Made by a program: the position numbers and the translations under genes
From: Coriobacteriia bacterium
GTDB taxonomy: Bacteria > Actinomycetota > Coriobacteriia > Anaerosomatales > PALSA-660
Assembly (NCBI GenBank): GCA_030652345.1
Contig: JAUSAU010000043.1
Location: 4,321-68,320 of the forward strand
Direction of reading: 5' to 3'
Length of the DNA: 64,000 bases
In this document: one piece after another, positions 51,694 to 59,324 of the stretch
How positions within the stretch are numbered: the stretch's first letter is position 1
Layout of the letters: every line of letters begins with the position of its first letter
The notes under the pieces: generated by a model
What the model saw: only the letters and a program-made list of their open reading frames with translations
Databases searched by the model: none
Told to the model about the DNA's origin: nothing

Positions 51694-53028
51694 ATGGCGG
51701 GCGCAACCGATCCGAGGCGCAGCGACCCGCGGGCCGCAGTCCGCACCCTGATCTCTCCGGGTCACCTCACCCGATCATTCTTCGTGCGCGTCGGCCTCGT
51801 TCTCACGGTGTTCGCCGGCATCGCTTTCGCGGGCCTGTACTACCGGACCGCGGCACTGGTCGAGGAGCGAGCGCTCGAGACCGCCCGCTCATATGTGAAG
51901 CTCATCGTGAGCACCCGCACCTGGAACTCCGAGCACGGTGGCGCCTGGGTCGAGAAGCGCCCCGGCGTCGAGACCAACCGATACCTCCTCGAGCTCGGCG
52001 TGGAGCCCGACGCCACCACGACCGACGGTCGCGAACTCACCTTGCGCAGCCCCGACCTCATGACCGTGGAGATCTCGGAGATCCAACGGCGCGGCGGGGG
52101 CGCGGTCTTCCACCTCACCAGTCTCCGCCCGGTCGACCCGCGCAACGCTCCTGACACCTGGGAGCGCGGCGTCCTCACGGAGTTCGAACGCGGGACCGCT
52201 GAACGCTGGGCCCGCGCAGAGTCGAGCGGCGTCCCGATCCTGCGCTATATGCAGCCGCTGATCACGACCGTCAACTGCCTGCGGTGTCACCGGACGTATG
52301 CGGTAGGTGAGGTGCGCGGAGCAGTGAGTGTCAGCGTCCCACTCGCCGACGAGCGTCGCGAACTCCTGGTCAACGCCGTGGGCATCGCCGGGATCGGCCT
52401 CTCTGCGACAGCGCTGCTCCTTATCTCGACCTGGCTGCTGCTGAACCGGATGCGCAGGCGACTGGAAGCGGCCCAAAGCGCGCTCGTCCGCGCGGCGACG
52501 ATCGATCCGCTCACCGGCGCATCGACGCGGGGACACATACTCGAGGGCTTGGCCGCTGAGATCGAGCGCGCTCGCCGTACCGGCGAGACGATCGCGCTCG
52601 TCATGATCGACATCGACCACTTCAAACTGGTCAACGACGCGCACGGCCATGCGGTCGGCGACGACGTGCTCTCGGAAGTCGCTCGCAGAGTCGCGTCGAC
52701 CCTGCGGCCCTACGACGAGCTCGGAAGGCTCGGGGGCGAAGAGTTCCTGGTCGCAGCGCCTGACACCGACGCTGAGGGTGCGACGGCGCTCGCGGAGAGG
52801 ATCCGCATCGCGGTCGGTGACGAACCGGTTATCTCCGGCGGCGCCGACATGACGGTCACCGTGAGTGTCGGCGTCACGACCGTGGACGCGCACCAGCCGG
52901 AAGCCATCGATGAGGCGCTCGCGCGCGCCGACGGTGCACTCTACGAATCGAAGCACTCCGGGCGGGACCGCGTGAGCGTCAGGTGCGCGCCGACGCCCGC
53001 CCCGAGCGGTGCGAATCAGGTCTCGTAG
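51694..53028 (+). CDS. Haem-binding (Tll0287-like) sensor diguanylate cyclase
   Basis: 444 residues. Membrane helix ~28-48, an extracytoplasmic domain with a c-type haem motif CLRCH (Cys195, Cys198, His199) in the DUF3365/Tll0287-like context (RYMQPL..NCLRCH..GAVSVSVPL), second helix ~225-248, and a GGDEF domain with GGEEF at 347-351 and I-site RPYD exactly five residues before. Likely senses redox state, O2 or NO outside the membrane and makes c-di-GMP. Shine-Dalgarno is poor; translation may couple to the hydrolase stop two bases upstream. Its end overlaps the convergent membrane gene by 13 bp. Confidence 0.88.
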   Translation: MAGATDPRRSDPRAAVRTLISPGHLTRSFFVRVGLVLTVFAGIAFAGLYYRTAALVEERALETARSYVKLIVSTRTWNSEHGGAWVEKRPGVETNRYLLELGVEPDATTTDGRELTLRSPDLMTVEISEIQRRGGGAVFHLTSLRPVDPRNAPDTWERGVLTEFERGTAERWARAESSGVPILRYMQPLITTVNCLRCHRTYAVGEVRGAVSVSVPLADERRELLVNAVGIAGIGLSATALLLISTWLLLNRMRRRLEAAQSALVRAATIDPLTGASTRGHILEGLAAEIERARRTGETIALVMIDIDHFKLVNDAHGHAVGDDVLSEVARRVASTLRPYDELGRLGGEEFLVAAPDTDAEGATALAERIRIAVGDEPVISGGADMTVTVSVGVTTVDAHQPEAIDEALARADGALYESKHSGRDRVSVRCAPTPAPSGANQVS

Positions 53029-53810
53029 GCGTCCCGCGCGAGCGACGCACCGACAGCCACTGCGGCGAAGGCCGTCATCCACCCCATGTCGATGACGCTG
53101 CCTGTGTTGTAGACCCCGATGGTGCGCAGCCAGGCGTAGCCCGCATCCGACACGGCGAGCGCACCTGCGCCGAACGCCACGAACGCCCATGGCCATGCGA
53201 GCGAACCGGTTCCCAGCTGCCTCACGACGAGCACCGCGAAGACGGCGGGTCCCACAAGGAGCAGCACGTCGGCAAGCGGATAGAACAGGCTGATCGCCAT
53301 CTGCGCGGATGACAGGTCGGTATGCTTCACGACCGGGATGACCAGACCGAAGACGATGACGACCAGCGCCACGACGGTGATCGCGGCGGCGGCGAAAGCC
53401 GGTTCACGCATGTCGACGAGCCTGCTGTAGGACACGGCCGCGATGCTGATGCCCGCTGCGAAGAAGACGTACATCGCGACGTAGAAGACATCGGGCAGTC
53501 CGGGGTACGAAGGCGGCGCGGACGTCTGGGCAAGCGAGACGTTGTACGCCAGGTTGCCGGCGAAGAAGGCGACGGAAGCGCCGCCGAGCAACACCCACTG
53601 CAGCCGCACCGAATCCGTCTGGTCCCACTTCGCCACCGTCAGGAAGACGTAGATGGCGGATGCACCGATCAGGACGAGCTCCCCCGTCCCGGCGACCAGA
53701 GCCGACGTCTGCGGTTGCCCCACCTGGAGCAACAACAGCGTGAGGAGCCAGATGAGGAACGCCCCGCCGAAGAAGGCGGCGCCGGCGACCCACGAGCGTC
53801 GGGTGCTCAC
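53016..53810 (-). CDS. Multi-pass membrane protein of unknown function
   Basis: 264 residues with about eight hydrophobic helices filling nearly the whole chain and no cytoplasmic output domain. It resembles stand-alone versions of the membrane-integral sensor modules that precede GGDEF domains, but that is only an impression. Start GTG 53810 overlaps the preceding 91-98-residue gene as GTGA. Convergent 13-bp overlap with the haem-GGDEF gene. Confidence 0.6.
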   Translation of the reverse strand: MSTRRSWVAGAAFFGGAFLIWLLTLLLLQVGQPQTSALVAGTGELVLIGASAIYVFLTVAKWDQTDSVRLQWVLLGGASVAFFAGNLAYNVSLAQTSAPPSYPGLPDVFYVAMYVFFAAGISIAAVSYSRLVDMREPAFAAAAITVVALVVIVFGLVIPVVKHTDLSSAQMAISLFYPLADVLLLVGPAVFAVLVVRQLGTGSLAWPWAFVAFGAGALAVSDAGYAWLRTIGVYNTGSVIDMGWMTAFAAVAVGASLARDAYET

Positions 53811-54103
53811 TGGGCGACCTCCGTGATGCGCACGACGATGCTGTCCAGCGTGGAGGACGGGACCACCGGCTCGAGCATCCGCCGCACGCTGTCGGTCAGG
53901 GCCGGGACGTCCTCCGGCCCGAGCGCATCGAACACCTTGCCCATGCACAGAGCCGTCCCCCGGACACACGTGTCCGCAGCAGAACGACCGACATAGGGTT
54001 CCAGGATCCCCACGACCTGACGACCGAGTTCCACGGTCCGCCCCCTCCCGTGTTGCAGCGCCTCCCCGCGCCACGGCGTCATGGTACCACCGACGGGTGA
54101 CAT
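53807..54103 (-). CDS. Small protein of unknown function
   Basis: 98 residues from ATG 54103 (preceded by GAAGG) or 91 from ATG 54082. Helical, soluble, with ELGRQVVGILEPYVGRSAAD, two cysteines (DTCVRGTALC) and a C-terminal helix. Translationally coupled to the multi-pass membrane protein, so the two may form a unit. No family recognised. Confidence 0.55.
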   Translation of the reverse strand: MSPVGGTMTPWRGEALQHGRGRTVELGRQVVGILEPYVGRSAADTCVRGTALCMGKVFDALGPEDVPALTDSVRRMLEPVVPSSTLDSIVVRITEVAQ

Positions 54104-54177
54104 CGCGCCTTCACCGAGTACCGAAGCCGTTGATGGGGATACTCGTAGCAGACGCCCGCCCGGACCCGGAGGCCGAC

Positions 54178-54600
54178 ATGCTCAAGAACCTGTGGCTCTA
54201 TCTCGCCACCGTCGTGGTGTTCTTCGCCATCGACTTCATATGGCTGCTGACCATGACGGGCCCGTTCTACCAGAAACAGCTCGGCGTCGCTCCCGAGGGC
54301 CTGCTGTCCGCGAAGCCGAACCTGCCTGTCGCGGCGGGCTTCTACCTCGTCTATCTCATCGCCGTCATCGCACTGGCGGTCCTTCCGGGTGTCGAGAAGG
54401 GCGTCTGGTTCGAGGCGGCGTGGCGTGGCGCGCTCCTCGGCCTCGCCGCGTACGGCACGTACGACCTGACGAACCAGGCGACGATCGAGGGATGGTCACC
54501 GATGGTGACGATGGTCGACCTCGTCTGGGGCACCGTGAACACGGGCGCGGTGGCGACCATCTCGTTCTTCATCGCGGGGATGCTGGGCGTGGGGAAGTAG
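54178..54600 (+). CDS. DUF2177-family membrane protein
   Basis: 140 residues, four membrane helices. WLYLATVVVFFAIDFIWLLTM, GFYLVYLIAVIALAVLP and GLAAYGTYDLTNQAT are typical of DUF2177. ATG 54178 follows GGAGG; in-frame upstream starts have no ribosome site. Function of the family is unknown. Confidence 0.8.
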   Translation: MLKNLWLYLATVVVFFAIDFIWLLTMTGPFYQKQLGVAPEGLLSAKPNLPVAAGFYLVYLIAVIALAVLPGVEKGVWFEAAWRGALLGLAAYGTYDLTNQATIEGWSPMVTMVDLVWGTVNTGAVATISFFIAGMLGVGK

Positions 54601-54607
54601 CGCCCGG

Positions 54608-55399
54608 TCAGCCGATCCGCACACCGCGCATCGACACGGAGCCCATCTCGATGCCCTCGTAGGTGAAGGAGAGCGGTTCGCCTTCGCGCCGCAGCGCCGT
54701 CGCGTACAGCAGCGGCAGGTAGTGGTCGTTCGTGGGGACGGCGAGCTCGGCGATGGGGCCCGCTGACTCATAGTCGACCAGGGCCGCGTCGTCGCCATCC
54801 AGCAGCCGGTCCCGGGCCCACCGGTCGAACTCGACCGCCCAGTCGTAGGGCTCGGCATGCTCTTCCCAACGCACCAGATGCAGGTTGTGGACGAGGTTGC
54901 CGCTGCCGACGACCAGCACGCCGCGATCCCGCAGCGGCGCGAGCCTTCGTCCGAGCTCGAAATGCTCCCGCGTCGAAGCGGTGACATCGAGCGAGAGTTC
55001 GAAGACGGGGACGTCGGCATCGGGAAACATGTGCCGCAGGACGGCCCACGACGCGTGATCGAGTCCCCATGCGGCATCGCAGGGAGCTGCCAGCAACTCT
55101 CCCGCGGCGCGGGCGAACTCAAGGCCTCCGGGCGCGGGATATTCGATCGCATACAGGTCATCGGGAAAGCCGTAGAAGTCGTGGATGGTGCGCGGCGTTC
55201 GCGAACACAGCACATGCACCCCGCGTGTGAGCCAATGTGCGGAGACGACCATGATTGCGGCGGGCCTCGGCATGCTCGAGGCGAGCGCGGTGAGCGACTC
55301 CGTGAAGGGGTTCGTCTCGACGGCGTTCATCGGTGAGCCGTGCCCCAGGAACAACGCGGGCATCGTCTCGGTGAGCGGGAGTGTCTCGAATGCGGCCAT
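54608..55399 (-). CDS. Class III extradiol (LigB/DODA-type) dioxygenase
   Basis: 263 residues. Metal-site and family motifs: ALFLGHGSPMNAVE, IMVVSAHWLTRG, VGSGNLVHNLH and PTNDHYLPLLYA. Close in length and pattern to YgiD-type 4,5-DOPA dioxygenase-like proteins, with non-haem metal at the two N-terminal His motifs. CCGGAGC precedes ATG 55399. The physiological substrate in anaerobes is unclear. Convergent with the DUF2177 gene. Confidence 0.87.
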   Translation of the reverse strand: MAAFETLPLTETMPALFLGHGSPMNAVETNPFTESLTALASSMPRPAAIMVVSAHWLTRGVHVLCSRTPRTIHDFYGFPDDLYAIEYPAPGGLEFARAAGELLAAPCDAAWGLDHASWAVLRHMFPDADVPVFELSLDVTASTREHFELGRRLAPLRDRGVLVVGSGNLVHNLHLVRWEEHAEPYDWAVEFDRWARDRLLDGDDAALVDYESAGPIAELAVPTNDHYLPLLYATALRREGEPLSFTYEGIEMGSVSMRGVRIG

Positions 55400-55506
55400 G
55401 CGCTCCGGTTCAGCAACCGCCGTGCCCGCACCGGGAGTGCGGGGACCCGTCGTGCCCGGCGGACGCCCGCGGTGAGACGAGCGGCACCCGCGGGCCCCGG
55501 AACCGC

Positions 55507-55512
55507 TAACCT
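55507..55512 (+). promoter_or_regulatory. -10 element of a leaderless promoter
   Basis: TAACCT lies exactly six bases before ATG 55519, with no ribosome site between. Third example in the window of this layout. Confidence 0.4.
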
Positions 55513-55518
55513 GTCGGT

Positions 55519-56313
55519 ATGGAACCCACCGGCGCCCCCCTGCTCGAACTGCGAAACGCGGTCGTCGTACGCGACGGCCGGGAGATCCTGCGTGTTGACT
55601 CACTGCAGATCGAGGCGGGCGAACACGTCGCGGTGCTCGGCCCCAACGGCGCGGGCAAGTCGACGCTCATCCGCCTGCTCACACGGGACATCCGTCCGCT
55701 CGCGCACGACGACTGCACGCCTGCGGTCACGATGCTGGGACGCGAGCGCTGGGACCTGCTCGAGGCCCGTCGCATCATGGGCGTGGTCTCCGACGCGCTC
55801 CAGGACACCTACGCGATCGGCGTCAGCGTCCGCGACTGTGTGACGAGCGGGTTCTTCGGCTCGGTCGGGCCCTACCATCACCAGGACGTCACCGCCGCCA
55901 TGCGCGAGAAGGCCGACGAGCGTCTCGCCTTCCTCGAGATCGAGCACCTGGCAGGCCGCCGCATGGACACGTTGTCGACCGGCGAGGCGCGCCGGGCGCT
56001 CATCGCCCGTGCGCTCGTGCGCGATCCGATGGTGCTGGTGCTCGACGAACCGTGCGCGGGGCTCGACCCGCACGCCACCTGGCACTTCCATCGCACGATG
56101 CAGCGCATCGCTGCCGCCGGGCACTCCCTCCTGCTCGTCACGCACCACATCGAGGACATCGTCCCGGAGGTCACCCGCGTCGTCATGCTCAAGGACGGCA
56201 GCGTCTTCCGGGACGGACAGAAGGGCGAGCTCATCACGGGAGACGCACTCGGATCCCTGTTCGACATCCCCGCGCAGGTCGAGGAACGCGAGGGGTGGTA
56301 CCGGCTGTGGTGA
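55519..56313 (+). CDS. Orphan ABC transporter-type ATPase
   Basis: 264 residues. Walker A LGPNGAGKSTLIRLLTRD, signature degenerated to LSTGEARRALIARALV, Walker B VLVLDEPCAGLDPH, H-switch THHIEDIV. Resembles ModF/PhrA-like ATPases in lacking a nearby permease. Its stop overlaps the hydrogenase protease as GTGA, so it is co-translated with a maturation gene; a role in metal supply or maturation is a guess. Confidence 0.82.
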   Translation: MEPTGAPLLELRNAVVVRDGREILRVDSLQIEAGEHVAVLGPNGAGKSTLIRLLTRDIRPLAHDDCTPAVTMLGRERWDLLEARRIMGVVSDALQDTYAIGVSVRDCVTSGFFGSVGPYHHQDVTAAMREKADERLAFLEIEHLAGRRMDTLSTGEARRALIARALVRDPMVLVLDEPCAGLDPHATWHFHRTMQRIAAAGHSLLLVTHHIEDIVPEVTRVVMLKDGSVFRDGQKGELITGDALGSLFDIPAQVEEREGWYRLW

Positions 56314-56765
56314 CGCGAGACCCGCTCGTACTGTGTGTGGGCAACCCCGCTCGCGGCGACGACGGCGCGGGTGCGCGCGTGGCCGACCTTCTGCTCGCAG
56401 ACGCTGCCTCGATCGGGAGCGCGCGCGTGCACACCGTCCACCAGCTCGACGTCGCGCACGCGTCGGATGTCGCGGAGGCCGGGCTCGTCGTCTTCGTCGA
56501 TGCGGAGCGGCGCGACGGCGACGTGACCGTCACTCCGCTCGAGCCGGCCCGCGGCGGCGCCTCGACCCATCACGTCAGCCCGCGCGCGCTGCTGGCACTC
56601 GCCCAGGCGCTCTACGGCGCGGCCCCCGCCGCCTTCCTGGTCAGCGTGCCGGCCGGCGCGATGCCGCACGCCGAGACGCTCACCCCGCGCACGGAGGCCG
56701 CGTGCATCGACGCGGCCTCCGCTGTGATCGCTGTGCTGTCCGAACGTCAGGACACGAGCCCCTGA
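56310..56765 (+). CDS. Hydrogenase maturation protease
   Basis: 151 residues of the HycI/HyaD/HoxW family: N-terminal CVGNPARGDDGAGARVADLL with the nickel-binding acidic residue, a second acidic residue in FVDAERRDG, and a His-rich STHHVSPRALLAL segment. Removes the C-terminal extension of the [NiFe] large subunit after nickel insertion; the large subunit encoded at 57007-58422 has such a tail. Ends convergently, overlapping the 86-residue gene by 19 bp. Confidence 0.88.
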   Translation: MTRDPLVLCVGNPARGDDGAGARVADLLLADAASIGSARVHTVHQLDVAHASDVAEAGLVVFVDAERRDGDVTVTPLEPARGGASTHHVSPRALLALAQALYGAAPAAFLVSVPAGAMPHAETLTPRTEAACIDAASAVIAVLSERQDTSP

Positions 56766-57007
56766 CTCACCATCCCGCGGTACTGCGCGAGCGCGTCCTC
56801 CGCGCCGGCCCGGCCCCACATGTCCTGGACGCGCGAGTCGAAGCAGACGGCCTGCGCGAGGCGCATGAAGTCCTCCACGCTCGGGTCGAAGACCTGCACG
56901 CCGGTCTGCGCGGTGGCGGATGCGATGATCATCGTCGAGACAGCCCGGCCGAAGGTGTCTTCGAGTCGCGCCTTCAGGTGGTTGTCGATGGCCTCTTTCG
57001 CGGTCAT
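56747..57007 (-). CDS. Small protein at the end of the hydrogenase operon, unknown
   Basis: 86 residues, soluble, helical (AIDNHLKARLEDTFGRAVSTMI, SVEDFMRLAQAVCFDSRVQDMWG), one cysteine. Its ATG shares a base with the large-subunit stop (TGATG), so it is translationally tied to the hydrogenase. It resembles no Hyp or Mvh subunit I know; an accessory or assembly role is possible. Confidence 0.65.
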   Translation of the reverse strand: MTAKEAIDNHLKARLEDTFGRAVSTMIIASATAQTGVQVFDPSVEDFMRLAQAVCFDSRVQDMWGRAGAEDALAQYRGMVSQGLVS

Positions 57008-58422
57008 CACTCGCTCACCCCCTGCTGGTCGAGCAGTACGCCGCCGGGGCCGTAGAGTCTGACGACGAGGGGCATCCGCCCGATCTCGTGCGTCGAGCAC
57101 GACAGGCACGGATCGTAGGCGCGGATGCCGACCTCCATGCGGCGCAGCGCGCCGTCGCTGATGCGGCCGTCGGCGATGGCGCCGTCCGCTGCGGCCCGCA
57201 CCGCCTCGTTGATCGCCGCGTTGTTCTGGGTCGTGGCGACGACCAGCTCGGCCTTCGTCACGCGGCCGACCTCGTCCGCCTCGTAGTAGTGGAAGAGCGT
57301 CCCGCGCGGAGCCTCGACCGCTGCCGCGCCGCATCCGGCCCGGCGCTCGACCTTCACGCGGACGTCCGTGCTGATGATCTCGTCGTCCGAGAGCAAGACG
57401 ACGAGGCGCTCGACGGCCGCGAGCAGTTCGATCATGCGCGCCCAGTGGTACGCCAGCGGATGCTGGACGGGACGGCCGAGCTCCTGGCGGAAGTCGGCCA
57501 GCGCGGCGTCGGAGAGCGGTCCGCTCGCCCACTCCACGATCGAGGTGCGGGCCAGGGGGCCGACGCGGTACGAGCCCTCGATCTCGCCGAGCTCGCGGAT
57601 GTAGGGCATCTTCGCGTAGCTCCACGGGACGATGCGCTCGGCGATGTGCGAGCGGAAGTCGCTCGCCGGGAACTCGGCCACGTGCAGGCCGTCGGGCGGG
57701 ACGATCCGCACGGTGCCGTCATAGAACCCGAGTGTGCCGTCGTCGCGGGTCTGCGCGAGGAAGCGCGTCGGCGTGACGGGGATGTCGTCGTTCTCGTCGA
57801 TGAGGCGCAGGGTGCACTGCCGCGCGAGGCGCTCGGCCTCGACCGCCTCCGGAAGCGCGGCACGGGCCTGGGCGAGAAGCGCCTTGCGCACGTCGGGGTC
57901 GAGCGGCTTGGTCACGCCGCCAGGGATGGCGGTGACGGGATGGCCCGCCTGTCCGCCGACCGCCTCGACCACACCCTGACCCAGTTTGCGCAGGCCGATC
58001 GCGCGCTTGGCGAGGTCCGGACGGGCGCCGAGGACGCCGAGCAGGTCGCGGCTCGCGCCGTCGCCGGTCAGGAAGTCAGGTCCGGCCAGGAAGAAGAAGT
58101 GCAGGGCGTGGTCCTGGATCAGGCCGCCCGTGTGCATGAGCTCGCGCAGCATGACTCCGGCCTTCGGCGGGGTCACGCCGAGCAGGTCCTCCGCGGCCTT
58201 GACCGCCGCGAGATGGTGGCTGACCGGGCAGATCCCGCAGATGCGGCTCGTCACGAGCGGCATCTCCCAGATCATGCGGCCTTCGACGAGCTTCTCGAAG
58301 CCGCGGAACTCGATGGAGTTGAAGTGCGCGTCCGCGACACGGCCGTCGTCGCCGAGGTGGATCGAGATCGTGCCGTGCCCTTCGACGCGCTTGATGGGGG
58401 CAAGTCTGATCACGCTGCTCAT
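57007..58422 (-). CDS. [NiFe] hydrogenase large subunit (group 3, MvhA/HoxH-like)
   Basis: 471 residues. The four nickel-ligand cysteines are present: L1 RICGIC (Cys62, Cys65) and L2 DPCLSC (Cys439, Cys442) followed by STH445. The 26 residues after His445 form the extension expected to be cut off by the maturation protease. Length and motifs fit group 3 cytoplasmic enzymes rather than membrane uptake ones. Overlaps the small-subunit stop by 4 bp. Operon: HdrA/MvhD fusion, small, large, 86-residue protein. Confidence 0.94.
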   Translation of the reverse strand: MSSVIRLAPIKRVEGHGTISIHLGDDGRVADAHFNSIEFRGFEKLVEGRMIWEMPLVTSRICGICPVSHHLAAVKAAEDLLGVTPPKAGVMLRELMHTGGLIQDHALHFFFLAGPDFLTGDGASRDLLGVLGARPDLAKRAIGLRKLGQGVVEAVGGQAGHPVTAIPGGVTKPLDPDVRKALLAQARAALPEAVEAERLARQCTLRLIDENDDIPVTPTRFLAQTRDDGTLGFYDGTVRIVPPDGLHVAEFPASDFRSHIAERIVPWSYAKMPYIRELGEIEGSYRVGPLARTSIVEWASGPLSDAALADFRQELGRPVQHPLAYHWARMIELLAAVERLVVLLSDDEIISTDVRVKVERRAGCGAAAVEAPRGTLFHYYEADEVGRVTKAELVVATTQNNAAINEAVRAAADGAIADGRISDGALRRMEVGIRAYDPCLSCSTHEIGRMPLVVRLYGPGGVLLDQQGVSE

Positions 58423-59324
58423 CGGTCGCTCCCCTCGCTTCCGTGGTCATAGATCGTGGGGAAGGTCGAGACCGGCATCGTGAAGCGGTACCCGGTGCCG
58501 ATGAGGTCGTCCAGGAACATGATGGCGCCGGCAGGGAGTACCGCCGCGAGGGTGTCGACCATCTTGCCGCCCTGCTCGAAGTCGAGGCGCGACGGGCCCA
58601 TGCAGCCGCGACACGGTGAGTTGGCCTTCACGCAGCGGGCGTCACAGCCCTCGCGCGTCATCGGGCCCATGCAGATCACGCCCTGCTCGAGGAAGCAGCG
58701 CTCCGGATCGATGACGTCGAGCTCCATGACGGAGTAGACGGCGTCGGAGACGAACTCCTTGCTGTGATGGAGCATGGTCTCGTGCTTCCGGCCGCACTCG
58801 ATGCAGAGGTTGCGATGCGGCGCCGGGATCGGACGGCCGGCGAGCAGCGACTGGATCGCCTCGACCAGGTCCTTGGTCACGGGAGCGCACCCGGGGACGT
58901 ACGCGTCGACCCGCACGATGTCGTGCAGCGGCCTGACGCGCGGAGAGAGCTCGGGGATCGAACCGTCGCCGGCCGAGCGGCCCATCTCGGTGCCCTCGCC
59001 GTACGCGCTGGACATGACGTCGCGGCGCGGGTGCAGGTTCCGCAGAGCGCCGATGCCGCCGAAGGACGAGCACGAGCCCATCGCGACGAGCGTGGTCGCC
59101 TTCGCCCGCGCGATCCGGGCGGTCTCCTCGTCATGGACGGTGGCGACGGCGCCCTCGACCAGGATGATGTCGGCCACCGGGATGTCGTCCCCGACGGTGA
59201 ACGGCGAGTGGATGAGGTCGACTGCGCCGAGCAGGTCGACGAGGCCCTCATGCGCGTCGAGCAGAGCGGTGTGACAGCCGTAGCAGCCCGAGAGCGCGAC
59301 GGTTGCGAGCGTCGGCTTGGTCAC
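58419..59324 (-). CDS. [NiFe] hydrogenase small subunit (group 3, MvhG-like)
   Basis: 301 residues, no Tat signal, so cytoplasmic. Fe-S ligands: GCYGCH at the N-terminus, AMGSCSSFGG and VPGCAP for the proximal cluster, then CIECGRKH, CFLEQGVICMG, GCDARC and CRGCMGP for further clusters. GGAAAGGAGG precedes GTG 59324, which overlaps the upstream stop as GTGA. Carries electrons from the nickel site to the HdrA/MvhD-like partner. Confidence 0.93.
   Translation of the reverse strand: MTKPTLATVALSGCYGCHTALLDAHEGLVDLLGAVDLIHSPFTVGDDIPVADIILVEGAVATVHDEETARIARAKATTLVAMGSCSSFGGIGALRNLHPRRDVMSSAYGEGTEMGRSAGDGSIPELSPRVRPLHDIVRVDAYVPGCAPVTKDLVEAIQSLLAGRPIPAPHRNLCIECGRKHETMLHHSKEFVSDAVYSVMELDVIDPERCFLEQGVICMGPMTREGCDARCVKANSPCRGCMGPSRLDFEQGGKMVDTLAAVLPAGAIMFLDDLIGTGYRFTMPVSTFPTIYDHGSEGSDR

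Noticed and set aside
57007..59324. Selenocysteine version of the [NiFe] hydrogenase
   Set aside because: All ligand positions of L1 and L2 are ordinary cysteine codons and no in-frame TGA occurs.
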